A stretch of DNA of 61,331 nt from Bryobacteraceae bacterium (GCA_025980665.1 JAICXC010000012.1:1-61331); one strand, 5' to 3'. Shown: positions 18,121 through 29,155, numbered from the stretch's first letter. Notes: generated from the letters alone by a model not told the origin. Translations and numbers: made by a program.

Positions 18121-18486
18121 ATGAAATACCTACTGTTGATTTACGACGAGGAGAAAAGCTTCGAGAAGATGACCGAAGCCGAGGGACGCCAGTTGATGGG
18201 CGATTACGGGCAGTTTACCCAGGAAATCCAGGCGAGTGGCCACTATAAGACGGCGGCTCGGCTGCAACCGACGACAGCCGCTACCAGTGTTCGGATCCGG
18301 GACGGCAAACGGGTGGTCACTGATGGACCGTTTGCGGAGACGCGCGAGCAACTCGGAGGTTATTACCTGATCGAGGCCAAGGATCTGGATGAGGCTATCG
18401 GGATTGCGGCGAAGATACCCTCGGCCCGCCGGGGAACTGTCGAGGTCCGGCCCCAGATGGAAATGGGTGCGCCCGCGGCGGCGTAG
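18121..18486 (+). CDS. YCII-related DGPF-domain protein
   Basis: 121 residues of the YCII/DGPF family: MKYLLLIYDEEKSFEKMTE, VTDGPFAETREQLGGYYLIE, DLDEAIGIAAKIPSARRGTVEVRP. The GGAGG at 18109 gives a clear start. These proteins are the usual targets of ECF42-type sigma factors and sit beside them, as here. Biochemical role unknown; the fold is a ferredoxin-like dimer related to muconolactone isomerase. Confidence 0.92.
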   Translation: MKYLLLIYDEEKSFEKMTEAEGRQLMGDYGQFTQEIQASGHYKTAARLQPTTAATSVRIRDGKRVVTDGPFAETREQLGGYYLIEAKDLDEAIGIAAKIPSARRGTVEVRPQMEMGAPAAA

Positions 18487-18501
18487 CTGCGAAGAGAGTA
18501 T

Positions 18502-18524
18502 GGGCCGGCCTGCAAAACCGGCCC
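18502..18524. terminator. Terminator-like hairpin between convergent genes
   Basis: GGGCCGG at 18502-18508 pairs perfectly with CCGGCCC at 18518-18524 around a CCTGCAAAA loop. It lies between the DGPF gene and the tannase-family gene, which converge. No T-tract follows in either direction. Confidence 0.5.
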
Positions 18525-18534
18525 TACCTGATGA

Positions 18535-20127
18535 TTACTGCAACTTGCAGGAGAAACTAGCCGCGTCGTTGGTGCTGCCGACGCCCTTGTACACCGCAAC
18601 CTGCGGATACGCGCACAGTGGACGTGTCATGTCCACGCTACTGCCCGTTACGTGCGATGCAATGATCGCGTCGGGAGCCTGCCCGGCTTCACGCCAGCGT
18701 TCAATCACGCCCATTTTATTGAACTGGTCGGGGCCAGGGCCGCCACCGCAGTGCGCCATTCCGGGCTCCATGTACAGCTTGAACCAATCGTCCTGCTTCT
18801 TGCCCATCTTGTTCAGCACTTCCTTGTAGTACAGAACGGTGTGACCCGGCGGAATGCTGGGATCCGCCCAGCCGTGGTACAGCAGCAACTTTCCGCCATG
18901 CGCCTTGAAAGCTGAAAGATCGTAAGTTAGAACGTCGATGCCCGCCTTATCGGCTTGCGCCACTTCGGTGTCGAGATCGAAATTGTGCCAGTCGTAGTCC
19001 TTGTTCTGGTGGCCCAAGATGCGGATGACGTCCCAAACGCCGCCCGGTCCGGTAGGAACGGTCTTGAGCGATCCAACCTGCAACTCGGTCCCGGGCTCGT
19101 AGCCGGTCCAGATGACTTCGCCCTTCTTCGTCTTCACGTCGCCGAATACGATGCGGACCGTTTCCAGCTCGCCCGCAGTCAGACAAGTGGGACCATCCGC
19201 CGCTTTGCACAATAGTGCTGACGGATCGTAATGGCATTTTTCAGGATTACTAATGATGCCGTCCTTCACGCCGTCCAGCGCATCGCAGGAGTCCATCACC
19301 GCCTTATGCAGCGTTTCGACCTTAGCCTGGGTCAGCGGCGCGTTGTTCTTCATCAACTCTAGCGATCGTTCTGCTCCAGCCGCATGCAGATGCACGTGCG
19401 GATTCGCAGGAGCGCCCACGGAGGCGGCATCAAAATCCTCCGGGAACTTTGTGATTTCGATAAGCCCCTGCCTGCCGCCGGTGGAGCAGCCATTGTAATA
19501 GGAGTACTTGGGACCTCTGCCGTAAAAAGCCGCGGTGATCAATTTCGCCTTGACGACGGTTTCGTGCATAGCGCGATAAGCGAAATCGGTGATCTTCTCG
19601 GGGTGGCCGAGTGCGAACATGCCGCCTCCGCCCATGTCGTTGGCGCGGTGTCCGGTGTCATTCGACGCAGTCGCGTAGCCTTCGCGCAACGCAGCCGCCA
19701 TCGCGGGATAACTCACCGTGCCGGCCCATCCGCCATTTCCCACCACCTGGAGTTTTCCGTTCCAGTTCTCGGTGGGAAGAAACACGGCCGTATCGATCAG
19801 CGAGTCCGACGACGGCTCGAGCACCATGAGGACACGACAATAGGCTGGCACGGGAAGAGCAGCTTGGGGAGCTCGTCCTCCAGCTGCCGGACCCTTTGCC
19901 TGGCCGCCAGGACCGCCGCGTCCACCACGGCCTGGTGCCGATCCTTCGAGAGCCGGCAGCACCGGAGTCAGTGTTCCGGTGGGCGCCGCGAAGGGGCCAG
20001 CGGGTATGAACTGGATCGATTTGACCGACGCATCGGGAAACGAAAGTTTCAGTTGATCGCAGGGGGTTTGTGCGGCCGCGAGCGCAGCCAGTAAAGGAAG
20101 AGCGAAGAGCGTGTACAGTTTGGACAT
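18535..20127 (-). CDS. Tannase/feruloyl esterase family hydrolase, exported
   Basis: 530 residues with a signal peptide (MSKLYTLFALPLLAALAAAQ) and AGGAGG before the start. The catalytic triad is visible: serine in YNGCSTGGRQG, aspartate in YHGWADPSIPPGH, histidine in PGMAHCGGGPGP. The cysteines next to the serine and the histidine form the CS-D-HC arrangement that defines the family, so the two catalytic segments are probably disulfide-linked. A Gly/Arg/Ala-rich low-complexity linker (residues about 65-88) is unusual. It cleaves ester bonds of plant phenolics such as gallate or ferulate. Confidence 0.92.
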   Translation of the reverse strand: MSKLYTLFALPLLAALAAAQTPCDQLKLSFPDASVKSIQFIPAGPFAAPTGTLTPVLPALEGSAPGRGGRGGPGGQAKGPAAGGRAPQAALPVPAYCRVLMVLEPSSDSLIDTAVFLPTENWNGKLQVVGNGGWAGTVSYPAMAAALREGYATASNDTGHRANDMGGGGMFALGHPEKITDFAYRAMHETVVKAKLITAAFYGRGPKYSYYNGCSTGGRQGLIEITKFPEDFDAASVGAPANPHVHLHAAGAERSLELMKNNAPLTQAKVETLHKAVMDSCDALDGVKDGIISNPEKCHYDPSALLCKAADGPTCLTAGELETVRIVFGDVKTKKGEVIWTGYEPGTELQVGSLKTVPTGPGGVWDVIRILGHQNKDYDWHNFDLDTEVAQADKAGIDVLTYDLSAFKAHGGKLLLYHGWADPSIPPGHTVLYYKEVLNKMGKKQDDWFKLYMEPGMAHCGGGPGPDQFNKMGVIERWREAGQAPDAIIASHVTGSSVDMTRPLCAYPQVAVYKGVGSTNDAASFSCKLQ

Positions 20128-20183
20128 CGAGGTCCTCCTCTCACCTAGCCACTGTACCTGTAAATCAGCAGCTCGTGCGACGC

Positions 20184-20945
20184 CTACTGTCGCCTAAGAG
20201 CTTTAGCCATCCGTTCAGCTTCGGGCATGCTACGCGCCGCGTATTGTAGATGCCCTAGCCCCTCCGCGAAAGTATCCGGCCTGTCCACCAGCAAGCGTCC
20301 GATCAACAAGTGAGCCGCGGCGTTGTCCGGGGAAAGCTGAATCGCGCGCCGGACGCTGATTTCAGCTTCGGCTCGTTGGCCCATTTCGTATAAAACCCAG
20401 GCCAAATTGGAATGAGGGAGAGATTCATCGGGAATCAGCTCAATCGTTCGCCGGAATTCCTGCGCGGCTTCCGGATACCGGTGCAGCTGGGCGTAGGCTA
20501 CTCCCAGATCGTCGTGCGCCTCGGCAAAGTCAGGATCAATCGCGAGTGCTTTCTCCAGTTCCTTGGCCGCTTGTTCAATGTGTTTTCCGCCTGACATCTT
20601 GGCGGCCTTTTCATAGGACTGCCGCGCCGCTTTCGGCGCTCGATGCTGCAGCCGTTTTGCCGAGATGGTCCCCTGCGATGGGCGTTGCTGCGCCGGTAAG
20701 TGCACACCGTCCAGCCGCGCGACGGAGACCGTCGGATCGTTTAGAATCGAGAACAACAAAGCGCTCCCTTCCATCCGGTCTTCCGGGCGGGAGGTCTCGA
20801 TAGTTTCGCTCACCCCCCGCAGGTCTGTGAGGGTTGATGCAAGCACATCCTGGGCCGTCGGAGCGCTCGCGGCTTGGGGCCGTGCGGATAATTGCAGTCC
20901 AGAACTCAGGAAAGCAAGACTTATGCGCAAGATGATTCGTGACAT
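20184..20945 (-). CDS. Exported TPR-repeat protein
   Basis: 253 residues with a probable signal peptide (ILRISLAFLSSGLQLSA). At least three tetratricopeptide repeats span about residues 125-240: KHIEQAAKELEKALAIDPDF, AHDDLGVAYAQLHRYPEAAQEF and SNLAWVLYEMGQRAEAEISVR. The region before the repeats (residues 40-110) is unrecognised. GAGG precedes the ATG. It probably acts as a periplasmic protein-interaction scaffold. Confidence 0.8.
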   Translation of the reverse strand: MSRIILRISLAFLSSGLQLSARPQAASAPTAQDVLASTLTDLRGVSETIETSRPEDRMEGSALLFSILNDPTVSVARLDGVHLPAQQRPSQGTISAKRLQHRAPKAARQSYEKAAKMSGGKHIEQAAKELEKALAIDPDFAEAHDDLGVAYAQLHRYPEAAQEFRRTIELIPDESLPHSNLAWVLYEMGQRAEAEISVRRAIQLSPDNAAAHLLIGRLLVDRPDTFAEGLGHLQYAARSMPEAERMAKALRRQ

Positions 20946-21096
20946 GTCTGCACCTCGCCTGCGAGACTGCAGGCGCGTAGCCGCCAGGGGAGCAACATAA
21001 ATCCTTGATTAAATAGCCCGTCCGATTGCGGACAGTGCGTGGATACGGCAGCCGCTGTCCGCAGCCGAACAGAGCCTGCCGCGTTAAACTGACCTT

Positions 21097-21957
21097 ATGT
21101 CTGTGCTGACGATTCGACAGGCGAAACCCGAAGACGTGGCGGCCAGCGCCAAGATCTGTTACGAGGCGTTCTACAAGATTAATACCGACCACGGATTTCC
21201 TCCCGACCTACCGGCCGTGGAACAGGCTGCGGGCTTGATGTCAGCGATGTTCGTGCATCCCGGCTTCTACTGCCTCGTCGCCGAGGAGGGCGGGCGCATC
21301 GTAGGGAGCAACTGCATGGATGAACGTTCGCCCATCGCGGGGATCGGGCCGATCACCGTCGATCCGGGAGCGCAGAATCGGGGCGTGGGGCGGGGTCTAA
21401 TGCAAGCGGTGCTTAATCGCGCCCGCGCGCGGAATTTTCCGGGAGTTCGCCTGGTGCAGGCGGCGTTTCACATGCGATCGCTCTCCCTATACTCGACTTT
21501 GGGATTCGACGCACGCGAGCCGCTTTCCGTAATGCAGGGACCCGCAATCAAAAAGAAGCTGGAGGGATGCATCGTACGTCCGGCAGTGACCGAGGACTTG
21601 GACGCCTGCAATCAGGTGAGCGTAAAAGTTCACGGGCACCATCGCGGAGGCGATCTGGCGGATTCCATCGCCCAGGGGACCGCAGCCGTGGTCGAGCGGC
21701 ATGGAAGAATTACGGCCTATTGCAGCAGCTTGGCTTTCTTCGGGCACGCGGTGGGCGAGACCAATCTGGACTTGCAGGCACTGATTGCCGCTGCGGATGG
21801 ATTTGGCGGACCGGGAATACTGGTACCGACTCGCAATGCGGAGTTGTTCCGGTGGTGCCTGGCGAACGGCCTGCGTGTGGCGGAGCCCATGACCCTCATG
21901 ACTCTGGGGCTTTATAACGAGCCCGCTGGAGCGTATTTACCGTCAATTTTATACTAA
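21097..21957 (+). CDS. GNAT-family N-acetyltransferase
   Basis: 286 residues. An N-terminal GNAT domain (about residues 1-150) has the acetyl-CoA loop QNRGVGRGLMQAVLNRARAR. A second domain (residues 150-286, beginning ACNQVSVKVHGHHRGGDL) resembles the C-terminal half seen in two-domain GNAT proteins. Substrate unknown. The gene stands alone, divergent from the TPR gene. Confidence 0.85.
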   Translation: MSVLTIRQAKPEDVAASAKICYEAFYKINTDHGFPPDLPAVEQAAGLMSAMFVHPGFYCLVAEEGGRIVGSNCMDERSPIAGIGPITVDPGAQNRGVGRGLMQAVLNRARARNFPGVRLVQAAFHMRSLSLYSTLGFDAREPLSVMQGPAIKKKLEGCIVRPAVTEDLDACNQVSVKVHGHHRGGDLADSIAQGTAAVVERHGRITAYCSSLAFFGHAVGETNLDLQALIAAADGFGGPGILVPTRNAELFRWCLANGLRVAEPMTLMTLGLYNEPAGAYLPSILY

Positions 21958-22013
21958 GAACCCGCCCCTGCACCTCTTGATTGTCTCTGCTAGCAGTCCG
22001 GTTCGGCATACGG

Positions 22014-22036
22014 AAGTACTAGAACTCCAAGTACTT
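22014..22036 (+). promoter_or_regulatory. Inverted repeat upstream of the PEP-CTERM gene promoter
   Basis: AAGTACT at 22014-22020 and its complement AGTACTT at 22030-22036, nine bases apart and centred 28 bases upstream of the -35 box. Position and symmetry fit a binding site for a dimeric activator. Confidence 0.45.
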
Positions 22037-22052
22037 AGCGAGTAGATTAAAG

Positions 22053-22080
22053 TTGACATGAAGTCCCAAAACGGTATACT
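22053..22080 (+). promoter_or_regulatory. Sigma-70-type promoter of the PEP-CTERM gene
   Basis: TTGACA at 22053-22058 (perfect -35) and TATACT at 22075-22080 (five of six) with a 16-base spacer. It is followed by a leader of about 45 bases with AGGAGG at 22116-22121, 11 bases before the ATG. Confidence 0.65.
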
Positions 22081-22132
22081 CATTTAATACTTATCAGCGA
22101 TTTTGGAATCCGCCTAGGAGGGGCGAATAACC

Positions 22133-22741
22133 ATGAAATCTCTTGCGAGCATTGCAATATTAGCCGCTTCACTCGCTGTTTCAGCGAGCGCCTCGGTCAT
22201 TAATTTCGAAGATCAGCCCGCGGGCCCGACTAATTTTGCCGCTACAAGTGGGGCCCATACCCTGGTATATACCGTCGGCGCGCTGACAGTAACATTCACT
22301 GGCGGCGTTATCCTGACCAACGAAACCGCCCAGAGCACTGACAACTCAAATGTTTATGCGACTTGCGACATTTGTGGCGGTCCTACGTCATTTACGAACC
22401 CGCTGACGGTTACCTTCAGCGCGCCTGTCCAGAATTTTCAGATCGATATTCTGAATGCTCTCGCGGGTAACTACACCATGGCCGACAATAATGGTCACTC
22501 GCTGAACTTTAATCTCGCCACCACGGGCGGCTCACTCGCAACTGAAGGATTCGCCGCTAGCGGAACCGTCGTGACAATTGACTACACCAGCGCCCCAACC
22601 GCATGGGATTTTGCGATTGATAATGTCTTATTTAACCAGCCGCTGACGTCGAGTGTTCCCGAGCCAGCATCTATCTTTACGTTGGGAACCGGGCTCCTTC
22701 TGCTGATAGGCGTAGGCCTGCGGAGGCGGTTTCAGAATTAG
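22133..22741 (+). CDS. PEP-CTERM sorting-domain exported protein
   Basis: 202 residues. Signal peptide MKSLASIAILAASLAVSASA. The mature body is rich in T, N, G and S (INFEDQPAGPTNF, NPLTVTFSAPVQNFQIDI), resembling a small jelly-roll adhesin or carbohydrate-binding domain. The C-terminus is a full PEP-CTERM signal: VPEPAS, a hydrophobic helix, then LRRRF. Such proteins are cleaved by an exosortase and often linked to exopolysaccharide export; no exosortase is in the window. Base composition is lower in G+C than the neighbours. It has its own promoter. Confidence 0.9.
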   Translation: MKSLASIAILAASLAVSASASVINFEDQPAGPTNFAATSGAHTLVYTVGALTVTFTGGVILTNETAQSTDNSNVYATCDICGGPTSFTNPLTVTFSAPVQNFQIDILNALAGNYTMADNNGHSLNFNLATTGGSLATEGFAASGTVVTIDYTSAPTAWDFAIDNVLFNQPLTSSVPEPASIFTLGTGLLLLIGVGLRRRFQN

Positions 22742-22776
22742 CCTTGGGCAACTGCAACTGCGACCGCTAAGAATTC

Positions 22777-22811
22777 GTGGGGCGGGCCAAAGGTCTCAAG
22801 ACCTGCCCCAC
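22777..22811 (+). terminator. Hairpin between convergent PEP-CTERM gene and mdh
   Basis: GTGGGGCGGG (22777-22786) pairs with CCTGCCCCAC (22802-22811), ten pairs with one G-U on the plus strand. On the minus strand the same position is an A-C mismatch, so it serves the plus-strand transcript better. It starts 35 bases after the PEP-CTERM stop and is followed by AAATTAAA, without a run of T. Confidence 0.5.
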
Positions 22812-22814
22812 AAA

Positions 22815-25054
<2,240 letters not shown>

Positions 25055-25086
25055 ATTCTCTCCCACACGTAGTGTTCCTGACCACC

Positions 25087-25115
25087 CCATCACTCTCGAG
25101 CCCCGAGAGTGATGG
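25087..25115 (-). other. Perfect hairpin between metK and tig
   Basis: Twelve bases at 25087-25098 are perfectly complementary to 25104-25115, with a five-base loop. It sits in the 79-base gap between the two genes. No T-tract follows on the minus strand, so it is more likely an mRNA-processing, stability or attenuation element than a full terminator. Confidence 0.55.
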
Positions 25116-25133
25116 AGCGTTTCAACCACCAGC

Positions 25134-26303
25134 TCAGCCCCGGGCGGCTGCGGCCGGCTGCGCGGCTTCTTTGAGCGCGTGCGCCTTGTCCGTGGCCTCC
25201 CAGCTAAAGGTGTCTTCGGTCCGACCGAAGTGGCCGAACGCAGCGGTTTTGCGGTAGATCGGACGGCGCAGTTTCAGTGTCTCGATCATCCCCTTGGGGG
25301 TAAGGGAGAAAGTTGCCCGGACGAGATCCACCAGGCGCTCTTCCGGCACCGTCCCGGTTCCGAATGTGTTCACCATGACCGATACCGGTTCGGCCACGCC
25401 GATGGCGTAGGCGAGCTGCACTTCGCAACGCTTGGCAAGACCGGACGCAACGATGTTCTTCGCGACGTAACGCGCCATGTAGCACGCCGAACGGTCCACC
25501 TTCGTCGGATCCTTGCCCGAGAACGCCCCGCCGCCGTGGCGGCCCATGCCGCCGTAGGTGTCGACGATAATCTTGCGCCCCGTCAAACCCGTGTCGCCAT
25601 GAGGTCCGCCGATCACGAACCGGCCGGTCGGGTTGATGTGATATTTGGTGTTCGAATCCACCATGTTCGAAGGAACGATGGGATCGATGATGTACTTCTT
25701 CACGTCCGCGCGGAGCTGCTCGGTGGTGACGTCGTCATCGTGCTGGGTGGAAATAACCACCGCGTCGATACGCTTGGGCTGGCCGTCCACATACTCTACG
25801 CTGACCTGGCTCTTGCCGTCGGGACGCAGGTAAGTCAGCTTGCTGGTGCGGCGCATGTCGCTCAATTGCTTGACCAGGTGGTGCGCCATCTGGATCGGCA
25901 GAGGCATCAGTTCGGCGGTTTCGTCGCATGCGTAGCCGAACATCAGGCCCTGGTCCCCGGCGCCGCCCGTGTCAACGCCCATGGCAATATCGGGCGATTG
26001 GGTCTGAATCACGTTCAGGATTCCGCAAGTCTTGGCGTCAAAGCCCATCCTGGCATCGGTAAAACCGATGTCGGCGATGACTTGACGCGCCAGTTTGGGG
26101 ACGTCCAGAATTGCCTTGGTGGTGATTTCACCAGCAACCATGCAGATGCCCGTGGTGACCAGCGTTTCGCAGGCCACGCGGCTGGTAGGGTCAACGGCCA
26201 GCGCTGCGTCTAATACAGCGTCCGAAATCTGGTCAGCCATCTTATCGGGGTGACCTTCAGTCACGGATTCCGACGTGAAAATATGTCGCATTCGTTCAGA
26301 CAC
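25134..26303 (-). CDS. metK: S-adenosylmethionine synthetase
   Basis: 389 residues from a GTG at 26303, preceded by GGAGG at nine bases; a TTG at 26309 would be only three bases from it, and an ATG at 26291 is too far. ATP-binding GHPDK (residue about 19), [15 protein letters not shown], and the phosphate loop [16 protein letters not shown] are all present. Makes S-adenosylmethionine from methionine and ATP. I looked for a SAM riboswitch in the 210-base leader and could not identify one; a CGTAGCTACG palindrome lies at 26325-26334. Confidence 0.95.
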   Translation of the reverse strand: MSERMRHIFTSESVTEGHPDKMADQISDAVLDAALAVDPTSRVACETLVTTGICMVAGEITTKAILDVPKLARQVIADIGFTDARMGFDAKTCGILNVIQTQSPDIAMGVDTGGAGDQGLMFGYACDETAELMPLPIQMAHHLVKQLSDMRRTSKLTYLRPDGKSQVSVEYVDGQPKRIDAVVISTQHDDDVTTEQLRADVKKYIIDPIVPSNMVDSNTKYHINPTGRFVIGGPHGDTGLTGRKIIVDTYGGMGRHGGGAFSGKDPTKVDRSACYMARYVAKNIVASGLAKRCEVQLAYAIGVAEPVSVMVNTFGTGTVPEERLVDLVRATFSLTPKGMIETLKLRRPIYRKTAAFGHFGRTEDTFSWEATDKAHALKEAAQPAAAARG

Positions 26304-26520
26304 TTGCAATATCCTCCACGGGGGCGTAGCTACGATCTTTCTGGCGGGAAAACCAAAGTATTCAGTGTAGCATGGACCGCGCGCCGTCGCATATCTTGGC
26401 CGAATACCTCTATCTGTAGCGCCTGCAACGAATTGCCGATGGAAATAAGCTGGTTATGCGGAATCGATTCATGCCCGAGGCCATGTTGGCACGGCACGCC
26501 TCGGGCACCTGGCGCAAGGC

Positions 26521-28068
26521 ATGAGCCAGCGAAATAACAGGATCGCGGCGGCGATTTTCCTGTCGATAACGGCGGTACTGCTGGCGTTTCACGGCCAGCG
26601 GATGGTGCTGACCAACGACGAAGGCATCGTGCTCGAATCCGCGCAGCGCATGGCCGCCGGCGGGCGCATCTACGTCGATTTCTTCGGCTATATGAGCCCA
26701 GGCAGCTACTGGATGCAGGCGCTGGTGTTCAAGCTCTTGGGAGTCGCACTGTGGACCGGACGCCTGATCGTGATTCTGGATTTCGCGTCGCAATGCTCGC
26801 TGGTATATTGGCTCGCCGCCAAACTCAGTTCGTGGCGTACTGCGACTGCAGTGACGGCCACGTTTGCAGGATTTCAAGTAGCCGACCCGGCGTTCCTCAC
26901 TTCGACCCATCGCTGGGATAGCGCGACCTTCGCGCTGGCCGGACTGTGCCTGGCAATCAGTGCTGCTGGAGACGGGCGGCATTGGAAATGGGCCTTGAGC
27001 GGCGCCGCGCTGGCCGCGGCCGCCTGGTGCACCCCGTCCATGGCAATCGTCGCGATGGTGGTGGCATTGTGGCTGCTCGTCTCAAGGGACCGCCGAAATG
27101 GTCTCATCCCTCTGATAGGAGGCGCGACGGCCATCGGACTAGCCGGGGTAGTCGCTTTGATGTCAACCGGAAGCCTGGCGGCATTCTTCGCGCAAATGGC
27201 CTGGCTGCGCCAGAACTATTCCGGCGTGAACGCGCTGCCTTACGGCTCGATCATCGGAGGTTACCGGGCGCTCTTCGAGGGCAGCCACGGAATTATCGAA
27301 ACGACCGTACGGCTCATCCTGGTCGCGTGCGTGGCTCTGCCCGCAATTCTTCCTCCTCTGGCGATTCTGTTGGGCGGCCTCGCACTCGGGAGGGGCAAGC
27401 AACGCGAGGTCCTGACTCTTCTGGTGCCGGTCGTGGCGGCGTTAGTAATCACCGCTTTCCCGCGCGCCGACGTGATGCATCTGGCGTTCATCGTGGCGCT
27501 GCCCTACGTGCTGGTAGGCGCGGCGTTGGCGAGTTTGTTGCCCGCCCGTACGGCAAGCTGGCTGTCTATTGTCTCCATCCTGCTAGCCACGGTCTTCGCT
27601 TCAAATTATTTCCGGGATTTGCGGGAATCTTCGCCCGTCGCGTCACCCGCCGGAATTTTGCACGTCGCCCGGGATCAGGCGCCGGACGTCCAGCGGCTGA
27701 TGCAACAAGTACATCCCGGCGATAGCCTGTTCGTCTATCCCTACATGCCGATGCAATACGTGTTGACGCAGGCGCACAATCCGACCCGGTATTCCTACCT
27801 CATGCCCGGCATGATGACGCGCAGCCAGGAAAGCGAAGCGCTCAGTGAGCTGGAGGCGCGGCCTCCCGATTGGCTGCTCTACATGCCGCTCTCCCGCGAA
27901 GAGGTGTTGCGCGTATTTCCGAATGCAACCGGCCGGGACTGGCGCTTTGCGGATCTCGAATCCTGGATGCAACAAAACTATAGACCGGTGGAAGGTCCAT
28001 CCATTAGAGTCGGCGGATACGGGCTCTGGCGGCGCGTGCCCGCCCCGGAAGCGGTCGCGCTTCGCTAG
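26521..28068 (+). CDS. Polytopic membrane protein of the GT-C (family 39-like) glycosyltransferase type
   Basis: 515 residues with about ten hydrophobic segments. The first periplasmic loop contains TNDEGIVLESAQRM, the acidic motif found after helix 1 of GT-C enzymes, and DFFGYMSPGSYWMQA. The C-terminal 130 residues are soluble (RDQAPDVQRLMQQVHPGD, FVYPYMPMQYVL), as expected for the periplasmic domain. It would transfer a sugar from a polyprenyl-phosphate donor; acceptor unknown. No linked glycan genes are nearby. Confidence 0.75.
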   Translation: MSQRNNRIAAAIFLSITAVLLAFHGQRMVLTNDEGIVLESAQRMAAGGRIYVDFFGYMSPGSYWMQALVFKLLGVALWTGRLIVILDFASQCSLVYWLAAKLSSWRTATAVTATFAGFQVADPAFLTSTHRWDSATFALAGLCLAISAAGDGRHWKWALSGAALAAAAWCTPSMAIVAMVVALWLLVSRDRRNGLIPLIGGATAIGLAGVVALMSTGSLAAFFAQMAWLRQNYSGVNALPYGSIIGGYRALFEGSHGIIETTVRLILVACVALPAILPPLAILLGGLALGRGKQREVLTLLVPVVAALVITAFPRADVMHLAFIVALPYVLVGAALASLLPARTASWLSIVSILLATVFASNYFRDLRESSPVASPAGILHVARDQAPDVQRLMQQVHPGDSLFVYPYMPMQYVLTQAHNPTRYSYLMPGMMTRSQESEALSELEARPPDWLLYMPLSREEVLRVFPNATGRDWRFADLESWMQQNYRPVEGPSIRVGGYGLWRRVPAPEAVALR

Positions 28069-28091
28069 CAGTCCTGGTACACTTAGCACCC

Positions 28092-28553
28092 ATGCGAAGC
28101 GTCCACCACGCCATCGTTTTGATCCCGATTCTGTCTCTGGTGGCCACCGCTCAGGTCCAAACATCGAACTGGGATAGCGTGAAGACGATCACGCCGGGGG
28201 CGGAAGTTCGAGTTACCGTCGGCAATTCCAAAGCTGTTCGCGGGAAGCTGGAGACGGTCACTGAAGATAACTTGGTCATCAGAAAGTCATCGGCAACGCA
28301 CTCCTTCCCAAGGACGGACATCCGCAGCATTTCCCTAAAGGAAAAGGGCAACCGCGTGCGCAATGTGCTCATCGGCACGGGAGCCGGGCTGGCTGCCGGT
28401 CTCGGCATCGGAGCGGCGGTCGCGAATAACTGTAGCGGCATCGCATGTGGCGGATTCCGGATTGCTGTCGGCGGACTCATTGGCCTCGGAGGCGGAATCA
28501 TCGCCGGCCTTGAGTTGCCCTCGGGAAAGTGGCGGGAAGTCTATCATCCGTAA
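28092..28553 (+). CDS. Exported protein with glycine-zipper segment
   Basis: 153 residues. Signal peptide MRSVHHAIVLIPILSLVATAQ. A strand-rich part (SVKTITPGAEVRVTVGN, KAVRGKLETVTEDNLVIRK) resembles an Sm/SH3-like barrel. It is followed by a glycine-zipper hydrophobic region (LIGTGAGLAAGLGIGAAVA; GGLIGLGGGIIAGLE). Probably envelope-associated. Function unknown. A hairpin follows the stop. Confidence 0.7.
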   Translation: MRSVHHAIVLIPILSLVATAQVQTSNWDSVKTITPGAEVRVTVGNSKAVRGKLETVTEDNLVIRKSSATHSFPRTDIRSISLKEKGNRVRNVLIGTGAGLAAGLGIGAAVANNCSGIACGGFRIAVGGLIGLGGGIIAGLELPSGKWREVYHP

Positions 28554-28566
28554 AGGAGAGGAACGG

Positions 28567-28588
28567 TTAGACTCTTTGGAGGGTCTAA
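28567..28588 (+). other. Hairpin after the glycine-zipper gene
   Basis: TTAGACTC (28567-28574) pairs with GGGTCTAA (28581-28588), eight pairs including one U-G, around TTTGGA. It may be a weak terminator or the leader hairpin of the next small gene. Confidence 0.4.
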
Positions 28589-28647
28589 TTAATGAGCGCG
28601 GCTACGGTCTCAAGACCTACTGGATTTGGACCTTTGTTGGAGGTTCC

Positions 28648-28860
28648 ATGCTAGAAAAAAGTTTTACGATCCCTGAACTCATATTGATCGCCGGCACCCG
28701 TGTGGCATTAGGGGCAGGCATGGGGCTATTAATCGGAGAAAAGCTGGGGAGGGATGCCCGAAAAGGCGCTGGTTTGGCGTTATTAGCGGTAGGCGCACTC
28801 AGCACCATCCCTCTCGTAATGGGTGTGCTTGGTAAGCCGCAGATCGCAGAAAAACGGTAA
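28648..28860 (+). CDS. 70-residue two-span membrane protein
   Basis: Start ATG at 28648 with GGAGG at 28639-28643. Two hydrophobic segments (ELILIAGTRVALGAGMGLLIG and GAGLALLAVGALSTIPLVMGVLG) are joined by the basic loop EKLGRDARKG. The earlier open frame is the shadow of the upstream gene in another frame. A small inner-membrane protein, no known family. It ends 39 bases before tRNA-Asp, which is on the other strand. Confidence 0.65.
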   Translation: MLEKSFTIPELILIAGTRVALGAGMGLLIGEKLGRDARKGAGLALLAVGALSTIPLVMGVLGKPQIAEKR

Positions 28861-28899
28861 GATTGCGCGCCCAAACCGTACGGCCAGAAGGAAGAAATT

Positions 28900-28976
<77 letters not shown>

Positions 28977-29155
28977 GCTATTTTGGCACCGCGCGAATTC
29001 GCGGCGCACGCCAGGTCGGCGATTTCCAGGATAACACATGCTCCCGTTCTGCTCCCGTATGCGATTTCGGTTCTGATATCCTGGGAGTGGATGTTGTTCC
29101 TGCCTCCGCGCTCGCGGATGTCTGCTCCTCTGGACCTACCTAAGTCTCGCCTCGA

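Noticed and set aside
25179-26213. 344-codon open frame on the plus strand opposite metK
   Set aside because: Mirror frame of a high-GC gene; no ribosome binding site, no domain, lies wholly inside metK.
26310-26520. SAM riboswitch upstream of metK
   Set aside because: I compared the leader with the SAM-I, SAM-II and SAM/SAH patterns from memory and saw none; only a CGTAGCTACG palindrome is present.
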